Below, piece after piece: positions 1-10,345 of a DNA stretch of 64,000 nt. Both the position numbers and the translations under genes were made by a program. Source of the stretch: Deltaproteobacteria bacterium. GTDB taxonomy: Bacteria; Myxococcota_A; Polyangia; Polyangiales; JADJMO01. Location: the NCBI GenBank assembly GCA_022843175.1, contig JALHOE010000005.1, forward strand, positions 41,885-105,884. The letters run 5' to 3'. The notes beneath the pieces are model-generated. The model was not told the origin of the DNA, searched no databases, and was given only the letters and a program-made list of their open reading frames with translations. How positions within the stretch are numbered: position 1 is the stretch's first letter; each line of letters opens with the position of its first letter.

Positions 1-2233
1 AGTAGCCCATGCTCTCCATCCGCTCGAGCGCGGACTTGGCGTTCTTCTTCTGCGTGGCGTCGAGGCCCTTGCCGTCGTCCTCGATGAAGACCACCAACTG
101 CTTGCAGAGGTCGGTCACCGCCTTCTGGCGCTCGGCGAACGTGACCTCTTTGAGCTTCTTGATGTGCTGGGGGAACACCACCGTGTTGGCGACCCTCTGC
201 CCCGGGTGGTCGATCGACCAGGCGGCGATGCCGCTGATCACGCCGCGGCGGAAGTCCGCCGGATCGCCCTTCACGCCGAGCATCTTCTCGACGTGCTGCA
301 TGAGCGTGGGATCGGGCTCTTCGTAGTCGCCGGTGACGTTGTTCTTCACCTTCTCGCCCTTGGTCCACACCGAGACCTGCAGGACGTAGCGGTCGAACAA
401 GTCGACCCAGGAGCGCTCCTCGACGATGCCGGAGGCGACGCGCAGCTCGTCCTCCCAGAGATCGATGAGGCGCGCTTTGGCGTGGTCGCGGAAGGCGCGG
501 GTGTCGTGGTAGCCGCCGGCGAGCGGCTCTTGCTGGAGCCACTCGTACTCGGAGGTGCGGCTCGACAGCTCGTCGAGCTCGTCGAGCACGGCGACCGGGG
601 AGAGGCAGGAGAAGCGCGGGTCCTGCGCGGCGTCGAGCAGCACCGTCTTGAGCTCGCGCGGCGAGGCGCCGATCCGACCCTCGTAGATCGGGTAGGTCCG
701 GCTCTCGTCCCACACGTCCTTGATCGACGCGCGGAGCACCTTGGCCTGCTCGGCGTCGAGCCGCTCGGGGAGGATGCCCTGCGCGTAGAGATCGGCCTTC
801 TCGGTGGCCGTGATCGTGGCGATGACCGAGGCGAGGTTCTTCTCGAACCGCTCGGGCGACGGCTTGCGCATGCGGGTGAGCACCGCGAAGAGCGCGGCGA
901 CGAACGTGGCGTGCGGCGCGACGTGACGGCGGACCTGCGGCGCGATCTGCGCGTCGTAGATGGACTGCTCCTCGACCCATGACCGCAGGTAGCCGGTGCG
1001 CAGCAGCTCGAGCCGGCCGCGGAACGACGCCCACTCCGGGTGCTCGCGGAGCGCCGAGAGGTGGACCTCGTTCGCGCTCCCGATCATGACGCAGTTGAGC
1101 TGCACGTTCTGGTGCTGCAGCGCGACCTCGCCGGTCTCGATCGAGAGCTGGAGGTATTTGTAGGCGTCGAGCGGTCGCTTGAGGAGGTCGCTGTATTCGA
1201 GGAGACCGCCGGCCGCGTCGATCAGCTCGCCGAACGCCTCGAACAGCGTGATCGCCTGCAGCGACGCGGGCAGGGCGGCGAGCGAGCGGTCGGCGGTGAT
1301 CTGCCGCTCGCCCGCGTCGACGCTCATTTGCGGGCCGATGGTGACCGCGCCCACGCGATAGCGACGGGAGATGAAGTAGCGCTCCACGCTCACGTGCCGG
1401 AGCACCTGCTTGAGGTCTCCCCGATAGCTGTTGAGGAGCGCCTCGAAGACCTGCTGGCTCTTGTGCGACAGCCGACCGCGCATCAGCCACTCGGGCGGCG
1501 GCTCGGTGATGCCGTGCGCGGCGAGCGCGCGCTGCACGACCTCGTGACGAGCGGCGGTGGGCAGCAGGAACAGCGGGTGATCGCGGACCTCGACGTGGAG
1601 CTTGGCGTCGATGAGGTCCTCGTCGAGGTGGGCGAACGAGCCGTCGTCGCGCGCGGCGGAGCCCTCGCCGCCGAAGCCGATCTTGGTCTTGATCGTCTTG
1701 GCGCTGGGGAACACCCAGTGGAAGCGGTAGAGCGCGCCCTCTTCGAGTGTGGAGTAGTGCTCGAGCGCGCGGATGAGGCACGCGGCGATGGTGGACTTCG
1801 ACGAGCCGTTGGGACCGTGGAGCAGGATGAGCTTGTTGGGGCGGCCCTCGCGGCCGAAGTTCTCGAAGATGCGGAAGATCTCTCCCTGCACCTCTTCCTG
1901 CCCGACCAGGTGCTCGCGCTGCACGGCGCCCTCGGCGAAGGGCAGGTCGAACAGCCGATAGCGCGTGCGCTTGCCCCACGGTTTGTCGCTCGTGACGGTG
2001 CCGTAGTGCAGGAACATGTCGCGCACGTAGCGGCTCGCGTCGCGCCCCTGGCGCGCCGGGTCCTTCGCGTAGAGATCGAGGAACTCCTGGAACGAGAGCA
2101 CCCGCCGACCGACCTCGAACCCCTGACGCACGCCCTCGGCGATGCGTTCGAGATCGCTCGCGAGATCCGGCGCGCGGTTGCCGCCGTTGGTGGAGGACTG
2201 CTTCGAGCGCGTCTCTTCGCTCTGCTCGGGCAT
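1..2233 (-). CDS. prkA: PrkA-family serine protein kinase (AAA+ PrkA domain), 3' end beyond the window
   Basis: Reverse-strand translation from ATG at 2233 (MPEQSEETRSKQSSTNGG...) is open to the window edge, with P-loop LILLHGPNGSSKSTIAACLIRALEHYS and the PrkA-like HWVFPSAKTIKTKIGFGG and CVMIGSANEVHL segments. The + strand ORFs in the track are antisense. Confidence 0.88.
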   Translation of the reverse strand, partial: MPEQSEETRSKQSSTNGGNRAPDLASDLERIAEGVRQGFEVGRRVLSFQEFLDLYAKDPARQGRDASRYVRDMFLHYGTVTSDKPWGKRTRYRLFDLPFAEGAVQREHLVGQEEVQGEIFRIFENFGREGRPNKLILLHGPNGSSKSTIAACLIRALEHYSTLEEGALYRFHWVFPSAKTIKTKIGFGGEGSAARDDGSFAHLDEDLIDAKLHVEVRDHPLFLLPTAARHEVVQRALAAHGITEPPPEWLMRGRLSHKSQQVFEALLNSYRGDLKQVLRHVSVERYFISRRYRVGAVTIGPQMSVDAGERQITADRSLAALPASLQAITLFEAFGELIDAAGGLLEYSDLLKRPLDAYKYLQLSIETGEVALQHQNVQLNCVMIGSANEVHLSALREHPEWASFRGRLELLRTGYLRSWVEEQSIYDAQIAPQVRRHVAPHATFVAALFAVLTRMRKPSPERFEKNLASVIATITATEKADLYAQGILPERLDAEQAKVLRASIKDVWDESRTYPIYEGRIGASPRELKTVLLDAAQDPRFSCLSPVAVLDELDELSSRTSEYEWLQQEPLAGGYHDTRAFRDHAKARLIDLWEDELRVASGIVEERSWVDLFDRYVLQVSVWTKGEKVKNNVTGDYEEPDPTLMQHVEKMLGVKGDPADFRRGVISGIAAWSIDHPGQRVANTVVFPQHIKKLKEVTFAERQKAVTDLCKQLVVFIEDDGKGLDATQKKNAKSALERMESMGY

Positions 2234-2267
2234 TGCCCCGGAGCGTAGCAGAACTAACCTTGCTGCC

Positions 2268-3038
2268 GTGGGCACCGAACGTTGGATCTCGATCTTTGCG
2301 CTCGTGCTCGTGGCGTGCGAGCGCGAGCCGCGCGATCCCACGGACTATCCGGCCGAGTGCCCACCCGATACCCAGTGGGACGGCACGCGATGCGTGATCA
2401 CCCGGGTCGTCGCCTCCCCGCCGGTCGATTTGATGGACGGGCTCTTCCTCGTCGCCGGCACCCGCGCGGACGGTCAGGCCTACTCGGGCACGGCTCTGCT
2501 CACCGCGCTCGCCGCTGGCGGCCCCTACAAAATCGAATACGAGCTCGCCGGTGAGAAGCTCGTCGGCGTCGGCGCGCGGCGCGGGGACGTGCTGTCGGTC
2601 GGTTGGTCCACCGACAAGGACTTCGGCGTCGTCGACTACGTGGCCCGCGGCGACGGCACGCTCGACGGCGTGTGGTACGACAACACGTCCACGGCGCCCG
2701 GCCGCGAGCTCCTCACCGGCGGCCTCACCAACCTCGCCGGCGCGTACACCATCCAGAAGGGCATCGCGCCGTCGGGCACGAGCTACGCCGGCACGTGCGA
2801 TCTGGCGGTCACCGGCGAGCTGCACACGCTCATCTGGCACGTCGGCAAGGACACCTTCCGCGGCCTCGGCGTCCGCGACGGCGACGTGCTGTCGGTCGGC
2901 TTCAGCACCGCCCAATCCGGTAATTTCGGCGTCGCTCAGTACAAGCTCGCGGGCACCAAGCTCGTCGGCCGCTGGGCCGAGTGGTCGCAGAAGGTGCCCG
3001 GGCTCGGCAGCGAGACGCTCACCCGCGATCCGAAATGA
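2268..3038 (+). CDS. Secreted/lipoprotein-like protein with two internal repeats (GDVLSVGWSTDKDFGVVDY / GDVLSVGFSTAQSGNFGVAQY)
   Basis: GTG start at 2268, signal-like N-terminus WISIFALVLVACERE, CPPDTQWDGTRC motif; about 256 codons. Confidence 0.7.
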   Translation: MGTERWISIFALVLVACEREPRDPTDYPAECPPDTQWDGTRCVITRVVASPPVDLMDGLFLVAGTRADGQAYSGTALLTALAAGGPYKIEYELAGEKLVGVGARRGDVLSVGWSTDKDFGVVDYVARGDGTLDGVWYDNTSTAPGRELLTGGLTNLAGAYTIQKGIAPSGTSYAGTCDLAVTGELHTLIWHVGKDTFRGLGVRDGDVLSVGFSTAQSGNFGVAQYKLAGTKLVGRWAEWSQKVPGLGSETLTRDPK

Positions 3039-3044
3039 AGCGGC

Positions 3045-3839
3045 TCAGCCCATCATGTCGAGGAACGGACCGGCGCCGAGGAGCGAGGTGCCGCCGTCGA
3101 TGAGGAGCGTGGCGCCGGTGACGTAGGCGCCGGCCGGCGAGACGAGGAAGAGGACCGCCTCGCAGACCTCGTCGATCGTGCCGTAGCGGCCGAGCGGCAC
3201 GCGCTTCTTGAAGTTGGCCTGCACGTCGCCGGGGGCGAGCCGCGACATGCCCTCGGTGTCCTCGATGGGGCCGGGGGCGACGGCGTTGACCCGAATGCCG
3301 GAGCGCGCCCATTCGAGCGCGAGGTCGCGCGTCAGCTTCTCGATGCCGGCCTTCGCCGCGCCGGCGTGGCACTGCAGCGGCGTGGGGACCTCGGCCTGGG
3401 TGGCGGTGATGCTGACAATGCTGCCACCGTGCTTCGACAGCTGCTCGAACGCGGCGCGACAGGTGTTGAAGGTGCCGCAGAGGTCGATGTCGATCACGGT
3501 GCGGAACCCGTTGGCGGACAGGGTCGCCGCGGGGGCGAGGAAGTTGCCGGCCGCGCTGTTGATGACGATGTCGAGGCCGCCGAACGCCTCGACCGTGGAC
3601 TTGAGCGCCTGCTCGACGTCCGGGTACTTGCGGACGTCGGCCGGAAAGGCGCGCGCCTCGCCGCCCGCGGCCTGGATTTCCTTCACCACGGCCTCGAGCT
3701 TCTCGGCCGTACGCCCGAGGAGGGCGACCTTCGCCCCCTGCTTGGCGAGCCGCAGCGCGATGCCGCGGCCGATACCGCTGCCGCCCCCGGTAACGAAGGC
3801 GACCTTACCCCGAAGCAGGTTGTCGACGAAGACGCTCAT
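3045..3839 (-). CDS. SDR-family oxidoreductase (2,4-dienoyl-CoA reductase-like)
   Basis: MSVFVDNLLRGKVAFVTGGGSGIGRGIA (TGxxxGxG), INSAAGNF and YVTGATLLIDGG tail typical of SDRs. ATG at 3839. Confidence 0.85.
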   Translation of the reverse strand: MSVFVDNLLRGKVAFVTGGGSGIGRGIALRLAKQGAKVALLGRTAEKLEAVVKEIQAAGGEARAFPADVRKYPDVEQALKSTVEAFGGLDIVINSAAGNFLAPAATLSANGFRTVIDIDLCGTFNTCRAAFEQLSKHGGSIVSITATQAEVPTPLQCHAGAAKAGIEKLTRDLALEWARSGIRVNAVAPGPIEDTEGMSRLAPGDVQANFKKRVPLGRYGTIDEVCEAVLFLVSPAGAYVTGATLLIDGGTSLLGAGPFLDMMG

Positions 3840-3890
3840 CCCCCCACGCTTGCCGGAGGTGGCCGGTGGGTGCAAGGGTTGGGCTTCGGT

Positions 3891-5339
3891 ATGCGCGCGG
3901 CCCTCGTCGTTGTCCTCGCTCTCTCGCCCCTTCTGGGGGTCGGGTGCCCCGGGCCGGGCGCCGTCGCCAAAGAGGTCCGCAGCAAGCCGGCGGTCGAGGT
4001 GCCGGGCGAAGCGCGCTGTGGCGTCGCCAAGGGGCACGCCGAGCCGCTGATCGTCGAGTGGCCGAGCAGCGTGCGCGCGAAGCTCGAGGCCCTCGCGCAC
4101 AAGGGGCTCGTCGCGGTGCACTGGAAGGGCTGCGAGCTCGAGGTGCTCCCCCGCTGTCGCGTCGCGGGCGCGTACGCGTGGCAGCCGATCACCCGCAAAG
4201 AAGACCGCGTCAGCATGCGCGATCAGGACGAGCTGTGGGCCAACGTCCCGATCGGTGCGTCGGGGCTCGAGGGCAAGCTCGCGCGCTCCGGCGCCCTTCA
4301 CGTCAAGATGACCATCGTCGGGCGCTGGTCGGCCGATCGCGACGCGGTCCGCGCCGACGAGCTGGCGGGAGAGTGCGTGCGGGCGACCCACGTGGTCACG
4401 GCGATGGCCGCCGGCGCGTTCGATTTCTGGGCGGGGGCCGAGGCCGAGGTCTCGGCCGCGGTCTCGGTCGCCAACGTCGGCGCGGGCGGAAAGAGCGGCT
4501 CGTCGGCGGAGCTGATCAACCGAGACGGCGACACGGCGGCCTGCACCAAGTCCACCAACGCCGACAGCGCGCCCCCCGACGGCTGTGGCGCGTTGCTCCG
4601 CATCGAGCTCGCGCAGATCGGCGACGCCAAGCCGAGCGATCCTCCCCAGTGCACCGGCAAGACCACGTGGGACGGGCACCAGTGCGCGGCGTTGGTCGTC
4701 GGCAGCGGCGTGGAGTGCCCCGCCGGCTTCACCGTGCAGAACGACCAGTGCGTGAAGATCGCCGCCGCGCCGAGCAGCTCCGTCGCGTCCCCCAAGGCCC
4801 CCAAGCTGTGCGCCTACGGCGACGCGATCGAGTGCACGCGCAACTGCGAGGTCGAGGGCGACGGCTCGAGCTGCAACGACCTCGCGCTGATGCTCTCGCG
4901 CGGCGACGGCGTCACGCTCGACGAAGCGAAGTCCACCAAGTTCTTCATCCGCGCCTGCGATCTCGGGAGCGCCATCGGCTGCAACAACGCCGGAATGCGC
5001 GTCGAGTACGGGCGCGGCGTGCCCAAGGACGAGGCCACCGCGGCGACGCTCTACACCAAGGCGTGCGACAGCGGCATGCCGGCCGCGTGCAACAACCTCG
5101 GCCGCATGTTGATCAACGGGTGGGGCGTCACCAAGGACGAGCCGCGCGCCGTCGATCTCTTTCGCAAGGGCTGCGGACAGGGCGACATCGGCGCGTGCGC
5201 CAACCTTGGCTGGTGCTACGTGCGCGGGCGCGGCGTGCTCGCCGACCGCACCGTCGGCGTCGGCTTCCTCCGCAAGGCGTGCAAGGGCGGCAACAGCTGG
5301 TCGTGCGACCGTCTCAAGGAGCTGAAGGAGCCGCTGTGA
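3891..5339 (+). CDS. Sel1-like repeat protein, secreted/lipoprotein
   Basis: Signal peptide MRAALVVVLALSPLLGVGC, then Sel1-type repeats (ACDLGSAIGCNNAGMRVEYGRGVPKDEATAATLYTKACDSGMPAACNNLGRMLINGWGVTKDE). Confidence 0.82.
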   Translation: MRAALVVVLALSPLLGVGCPGPGAVAKEVRSKPAVEVPGEARCGVAKGHAEPLIVEWPSSVRAKLEALAHKGLVAVHWKGCELEVLPRCRVAGAYAWQPITRKEDRVSMRDQDELWANVPIGASGLEGKLARSGALHVKMTIVGRWSADRDAVRADELAGECVRATHVVTAMAAGAFDFWAGAEAEVSAAVSVANVGAGGKSGSSAELINRDGDTAACTKSTNADSAPPDGCGALLRIELAQIGDAKPSDPPQCTGKTTWDGHQCAALVVGSGVECPAGFTVQNDQCVKIAAAPSSSVASPKAPKLCAYGDAIECTRNCEVEGDGSSCNDLALMLSRGDGVTLDEAKSTKFFIRACDLGSAIGCNNAGMRVEYGRGVPKDEATAATLYTKACDSGMPAACNNLGRMLINGWGVTKDEPRAVDLFRKGCGQGDIGACANLGWCYVRGRGVLADRTVGVGFLRKACKGGNSWSCDRLKELKEPL

Positions 5340-6171
5340 GGTCGCGCCGCTCGCGCCAGGCGCGCGACGCGTCGAGCTCGAAGCGCTCGAGGCCGGGCAC
5401 GACCGCGTGCTCGATGGTCTCGTAGAAGATCTGCCGTCCGCGCGCGCGCGGTTGCAGCCCGAGGGCGAGCTCGTCGTCCGAGAGCGGACGCTCGGCGATG
5501 CCGCGCATGGCGAGCGCGGCCTCGAGGGTCGAGAACGCGTGCTGCAGGTAGCGCTCGAGCGAGGCGAGCACCTCGCGGTGCTCGGCGAGCCACGGGCGCC
5601 ACGCCTCGAGGTAGTGGAAGCCGAACTGCCCGTGGAGGACCTCGTCGGCGAGGAGCCTGCGCGCCGCGTCGCGGAGGAAGGGGTCGCGCGTGGTCTCGAC
5701 CTCGTCGACCAGCCGGGCGATCGCGATCATCTCGGAGAGACAGGTGGTGTAGATGACGTTGCGGAGCGCGCGCTCCTCGACGGTGCAGCCGCGGTGGGTG
5801 GCGAGCGGCGCGACCTCGACGTCGACCAGGCAGCTCGCGTCGCCGCCGAGCGCTGCGACGACGACGCCGCAGGTCTCGGTGTGACGAAGCTCGTCCTGCG
5901 CCATTCGCAGCATGACCACCTTCGCGTCGAGGGACGCGTTGGCCTCGATGAGCTGGAGCGCGAGCGCGCCGAACACCGCCGTGGAGCGGTGCTCGGCGCC
6001 CATGCGCGACGTCCACGCCTCGCGCACGGCGGTGACGGCGCGCGGATCGTAGACGCTGGCGTCGAAGCCGGGGACGAGCTGCTCGGTGCGACGGATTCCG
6101 TCGTCGAGGGCGCGGTACTCCCGTTCGATGAGGCCCCCCGAGCCGGCGATGGCGACGCGACGTTCGTTCAC
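5314..6171 (-). CDS. Ferritin-like domain protein
   Basis: 285 aa; helical E..H pattern (AQDELRHTETCGVVV, LLADEVLHGQFGFHYLE) typical of ferritin-like diiron proteins. 3' end overlaps the convergent Sel1 gene. Confidence 0.7.
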   Translation of the reverse strand: MNERRVAIAGSGGLIEREYRALDDGIRRTEQLVPGFDASVYDPRAVTAVREAWTSRMGAEHRSTAVFGALALQLIEANASLDAKVVMLRMAQDELRHTETCGVVVAALGGDASCLVDVEVAPLATHRGCTVEERALRNVIYTTCLSEMIAIARLVDEVETTRDPFLRDAARRLLADEVLHGQFGFHYLEAWRPWLAEHREVLASLERYLQHAFSTLEAALAMRGIAERPLSDDELALGLQPRARGRQIFYETIEHAVVPGLERFELDASRAWRERRDLTAAPSAP

Positions 6172-6178
6172 GGCGCGC

Positions 6179-7120
6179 TCAGCCTAGCGCGATCTTCTCG
6201 GCGAGCGCGCGGATGGTGAGCGGCGCCGAGCCCTCGGCCTTGTTGTTCACGAGGACGAACACCGCGCGTCCGGCGCGGACCGCGCGCGCCACCAACTCGA
6301 CGACCTGATTGCGCATGGCCTCCTGCACGTCGATGAGGTGGTCGAAGGGGAGGCACGCGCGGCGACGCTCCTCGTAGACCATGCCGGGCGGCAACATCAG
6401 CCGCGCCACGATCGGCGCCGGGGACGCCTCGAACAGCCCGTGGCGCGCGGCCCACGCCATCTGCTCGGCGAGGGGCGGCATCGTCGGATGGAACGTGAAG
6501 CAGAGCGGGACGCCGTTCGCGGAGAGCGCGCGCCCGAGCTCTGCGGTCAGCAGGTTGCGATCGCGCACCTCGACGGTGAGGGGGAACTCTCGCCGTCGCG
6601 CCTCGCGCAGGAATCGATCGACGTCGCGCGCGAAGACGTCCGGTCGGTGCGACTCGCCGGCCGGCACCTCGAGGACCAGCGCGCCGGTGTGGGCGGCGAA
6701 CGCGGCGCGGTGCGGCGCGAGCACCTCCTCGTCGAAGGTGGCGAGCGAGAGGTAGCGCGGGTTGGCCTCGCCCTTGACCCACGGCTTGGTCAACAGCTCC
6801 CACACCTTCGCGACCGCGAGGAACCCCGCGGGCAGCTGGTCGCTCCACGCCTGCAGGTCGTGCGCGGCGATCGGTCCGTAGTAGCTGCGATCGATCCCCA
6901 CCGTCCGCAGCAGCGGGTGGGTCGCGTAGATCGCGAGCCCCTCGCGCGCGAGGCGCGTGTCTCCCCATTCGCGGTTTGGCCACACGATCCCGCGCCAGCC
7001 GGGGAACGACCACGACGACGTCCCCATGCGGAGCTCGCGCGGGAGCCGGCGGGCGAGCGCGCGGTTGGCCTCGTCGTCGCCCGGCGAGCGCTCGGCGGCG
7101 AACAGGCCGAGCTGACTCAC
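6179..7120 (-). CDS. DUF72 domain-containing protein
   Basis: GTSSWSFPGWRGIVWP, TVGIDRSYYGPI and FVLVNNKAEGSAPLTI match the DUF72 (YecE-like) pattern. GTG start at 7120 preferred over the longer ORF. Confidence 0.8.
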   Translation of the reverse strand: MSQLGLFAAERSPGDDEANRALARRLPRELRMGTSSWSFPGWRGIVWPNREWGDTRLAREGLAIYATHPLLRTVGIDRSYYGPIAAHDLQAWSDQLPAGFLAVAKVWELLTKPWVKGEANPRYLSLATFDEEVLAPHRAAFAAHTGALVLEVPAGESHRPDVFARDVDRFLREARRREFPLTVEVRDRNLLTAELGRALSANGVPLCFTFHPTMPPLAEQMAWAARHGLFEASPAPIVARLMLPPGMVYEERRRACLPFDHLIDVQEAMRNQVVELVARAVRAGRAVFVLVNNKAEGSAPLTIRALAEKIALG

Positions 7121-7455
7121 GCAGGCAGATCCGGCGGGGGGAGCGGCCCGATCGCGATCGGATACTTGGGCCGCGTGCCCGGCACGCACGCGCCGCCGTT
7201 GTACGCGAGCTCACCCTTCTTGCAGACCCGAGCGGCCGCCGCGGCGTGGTTGTCCCACGAGCAACGGCACTTGCCCGTGCCCTCGGTGGGATCGCCCTGC
7301 ACGATGCTCGGCTTGTCGTCCTCGGTGGCGACCTTACTCGTCGTGGGCGCGGGCGGTGGCGCGACGACGGCGGGAGGCGGCGGCTCGGCGGCGCAGCCGA
7401 GCGGCGTTACAAGGGCGAGGGCACGCGCGACGCGTAGGAACCGCTCGTCGGGCAT
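7117..7455 (-). CDS. Small lipoprotein-like hypothetical protein
   Basis: MPDERFLRVARALALVTPLGCAAEPPPPAVVAPPPAPT... lipobox-like LGC then proline-rich linker; overlaps the next gene by 4 nt. Confidence 0.6.
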   Translation of the reverse strand: MPDERFLRVARALALVTPLGCAAEPPPPAVVAPPPAPTTSKVATEDDKPSIVQGDPTEGTGKCRCSWDNHAAAAARVCKKGELAYNGGACVPGTRPKYPIAIGPLPPPDLPA

Positions 7456-7481
7456 GCGCCCATGATAGCCGCAGTCCGCGC

Positions 7482-8015
7482 TCAGGCGGCGAGCGGCTGC
7501 TCTGCCGGCTCGGCCAGCGACACCGCCAGCTGCCGTCGCGCGCGGTGCAGCCGCGACATCACGGTTCCGATCGGCACGCCGAGCGCGTCGGCGGCGTCGC
7601 GGTAGCTGCGTTCGGCGACGTCGACCATCAGCACCACGTCGCGGAAGGAGCTCGGCAGCTCCTCGAGCGCGCGCTTCACCTTGGGCGACAGATCGCGGAG
7701 CTCGGCGACGGCGTCGTCCTGCGCGGTCCACGAGCAGGGATCGATCGCGAGCGACCGCACCGCGTCGCGCTCGCGGCGGCGACGGCGCCAACCCGTCACG
7801 AACAGGGAGAAGACGATCGTCTGCGCCCAGGACTTGAGGTTGGTCCCCGGCTGGAACTGCTCGCGGAAGCGGAGGGCGCGCTCGATGGCGTCCTGCACCA
7901 GATCCTCGGCGCGCGCTTCGTCTCGCGTGAGACGCAGAGCACGCGCGCGCAGGTCCGGACGCAGCGCGCAGAGGTCACGAGCGAACGAATCGGTCGAGAT
8001 GGGCATGGTCAACAT
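7482..8015 (-). CDS. ECF-type RNA polymerase sigma factor
   Basis: Region 2 (AEDLVQDAIERALRF...LKSWAQTIVFSLFVTGWRRRRR) and region 4 (LEELPSSFRDVVLMVDVAERSYRDAADALGVPIGTVMSRLHRARRQL). Confidence 0.9.
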   Translation of the reverse strand: MLTMPISTDSFARDLCALRPDLRARALRLTRDEARAEDLVQDAIERALRFREQFQPGTNLKSWAQTIVFSLFVTGWRRRRRERDAVRSLAIDPCSWTAQDDAVAELRDLSPKVKRALEELPSSFRDVVLMVDVAERSYRDAADALGVPIGTVMSRLHRARRQLAVSLAEPAEQPLAA

Positions 8016-8300
8016 CGAAGAATCCTTTCGAGGACAAACGTCCCCCCGGTCGACCTGCGGACACGCAGGACGACACGCCTCATCGGGCTGGGCCCGACAC
8101 CGTGTGTGACCGTCACCGGAGTGACTGGCGCTTCTTTGAGCAAGCCGCGAGCCAGCGGCGGAAACGTCTATTTCCCGTGTGATTCGCGCGCGTGTGGTCG
8201 CCCACCCGCTGCCAGTTTGACACGCACGCGGCTCGGCGACGTCAAAGGATCCAACCTTGCGAGGTCACCCTCGGTACCGTAGGCCTGAGTTCACGGCATC

Positions 8301-8957
8301 ATGCAACGACCGTCCGGACCGCACGCCGATCCCGAAGCCCTCCGGGCGACGATCGAGCGCGCCCTCGATCGAGAGGATCCGGAAGGGGATGTGATCCCGA
8401 TGCTCGAGCGTTTGCAGCGGATCGCGGTGGACGGCAGCGACCACCGCCGGTTCGCCGACCGTCGCCTCGCCGAGCTGCTCCTCGAAGCAGAGCCGTGGCG
8501 CGCGGCCGTGCACCTGCGTCGCCTCCTCGAGCGCCCCGGCGGGGACGAGGAGGACGCGCACTGGGCGTTGATGGGGCTCGCGCAGGCGCTCCTCGGCAAC
8601 CACCAGTTCGCCGCGCGCGCCTATCGCAAGGCCCTCGCGATCGATCCCGGCAACCCGTGGTACGCGCACAACCTCGGCCACCTGCTCGACGTCGCGCTCG
8701 ACCGCCCGCACGAGGCCCTTCGCTACCTCGAGGTGTCGTACAAGAAGCTCCCTCACGGGATCGCGATCGGGTGCAGCTACGTCCACGCGCTGTGGCGTTG
8801 CGAGCGCATCGACGACGCGCGGCGGGTGCTTCGTCCGCTCATGACGCGTCACGGCTACGACCCGGACGTGTGGGCGCTCGCCGCGCAGCTGGATCGCCAC
8901 CGCGACGACTCGCGCCGCCGTCGCCGTCGCGCATCGAGGAAGAAGACCGAGCGCTGA
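8301..8957 (+). CDS. TPR-repeat protein
   Basis: 218 aa; AHWALMGLAQALLGNHQFAARAYRKALAIDPGNPWYAHNLGHLLD is a classical TPR. Confidence 0.75.
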   Translation: MQRPSGPHADPEALRATIERALDREDPEGDVIPMLERLQRIAVDGSDHRRFADRRLAELLLEAEPWRAAVHLRRLLERPGGDEEDAHWALMGLAQALLGNHQFAARAYRKALAIDPGNPWYAHNLGHLLDVALDRPHEALRYLEVSYKKLPHGIAIGCSYVHALWRCERIDDARRVLRPLMTRHGYDPDVWALAAQLDRHRDDSRRRRRRASRKKTER

Positions 8958-8980
8958 TCGGTTATGGTGCGCGCCTCGCC

Positions 8981-10345
8981 ATGAGGCCGCTCGCCGTCGT
9001 CGTCGTCGCCCTGCTCGCGATCGTGCTGATGGCCGGCCGCGGCCGCGCGCAGCCCGCGGTCATCGCCCCGATGCCGTCCGAGTCGGTCAAGGTCAACGAG
9101 GAGCCTCCCGCGCCGACCGGCAAGCCGAGCAAGACGATGCCGGGATGGAACGCGCTGTGGGGCGAGCTCCCCAAGAGCACCGCCGATCTCCGCATTGCCC
9201 TCGCCGAGATCGAGCGCGCCGAAGCGGCCACGCGCATCGCGTGGGGCGCGGTGCTGCCCACCATCAACGGCACCGGCACGCTCACCTACTCGTCGCGGCC
9301 GATCGTCTCCGGCGGCATCCTCGTCGGCGGCGCCACGCTCAACGCGCAGCTCTCGGCGACGCAGTCGCTCATCAACTTCCGCGCCTGGCACCAGATCGGC
9401 ACCACCCACGTCCTCGAAGAGGTCGCCAACCTCGAGGTGCACGAGGTCCGTCGGCGGCTCGGGCTGCAGCTCGCGCGCGCCGCGGCGTCGATCACCGCCG
9501 CGTCGCGCCTCGCCGAGGGCAACCGCGCCTCGCTGCTCCTCGCGATCGATCGCCTGGTGCTCACCCGCAAGCGGCTCCTCGCGGGCGTGGGCGACGCGCG
9601 CGATCTCGTGCGCGCGCAGCAGGACGTAGCCACCGCGCGCGCGGTCATCGCGCCGAACGACGAGTCGCTGCTCCAGGCCGAAGAGGCGCTCGCCACCATC
9701 CTCGGCACCACCGGCTCGGTCGGCCTCGCGATCGATCTCGAGGCGCTCGAGCGCGAGGTCAAGACGTTCTGCGGCGAGGCTCCCGCCACCACCGACAAGG
9801 AGCGGCTCGACGTGACCATCGCCAAGAAGCGCATCGAGGTCGCGGAGCGCAACGTCAACGACATCACGCTCAAGTTCGTGCCCACGCTCACGGCCAGTGC
9901 GTCGGCGGGCATGGTCGGTCGCGCGTTCGAGGGCCCGTTCGCGCCGCAGTGGTCGGTGAGCGCGATCCTGCAAATCCCTCTCTTCGACGGCGGCGTGCGC
10001 TACGGCGAGAAGCGCGACCGTCTCGCGTTGGTCGAGCAGGCCAGAGCGCGCGCGCTGCAGGCCGAGGTCGCGTCGCTCGTCGAGCGAGCCCAGGCTCGCC
10101 GCGCGCTCTCCGTCGCCGAGGCCGCCCAGACGTCCGCCAAGGAGGCCCGCGACCTCGCCGCCGAGGCCGATCGCCTCGCGAAGGCCGCGTATGCGGCGGG
10201 CATCGGCACCAACTTCGATCTGATCGACGCCGGCCGTCGCCTGCGCGACGCCGAGACGCAGCTCGTGCTCCGCGATCTCGACCTCGCCCGCGCGCGACTC
10301 GCGCTGCCGTTCGTGGAGGGTACGTGCGCAGGGGTCGCGAAATAG
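8981..10345 (+). CDS. TolC-family outer membrane protein
   Basis: Signal peptide from ATG 8981, then TolC-like heptad helices (LRIALAEIERAEAATRIAWGAVLPTINGTGTLTYSS ... AEADRLAKAAYAAGIGTNFDLIDAGRRLRDAETQLVLRDLDLARARLAL). Confidence 0.82.
   Translation: MRPLAVVVVALLAIVLMAGRGRAQPAVIAPMPSESVKVNEEPPAPTGKPSKTMPGWNALWGELPKSTADLRIALAEIERAEAATRIAWGAVLPTINGTGTLTYSSRPIVSGGILVGGATLNAQLSATQSLINFRAWHQIGTTHVLEEVANLEVHEVRRRLGLQLARAAASITAASRLAEGNRASLLLAIDRLVLTRKRLLAGVGDARDLVRAQQDVATARAVIAPNDESLLQAEEALATILGTTGSVGLAIDLEALEREVKTFCGEAPATTDKERLDVTIAKKRIEVAERNVNDITLKFVPTLTASASAGMVGRAFEGPFAPQWSVSAILQIPLFDGGVRYGEKRDRLALVEQARARALQAEVASLVERAQARRALSVAEAAQTSAKEARDLAAEADRLAKAAYAAGIGTNFDLIDAGRRLRDAETQLVLRDLDLARARLALPFVEGTCAGVAK

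Noticed and set aside
164-2248. + strand ORFs of 272 and 402 aa
   Set aside because: Antisense to the clear PrkA-family gene; low-complexity Arg/Val/Leu/Glu sequence.
7482-8015. Second sigma/anti-sigma pair
   Set aside because: The ECF factor has no zinc-finger anti-sigma next to it; the downstream small lipoprotein-like ORF lacks the HxxxCxxC motif.
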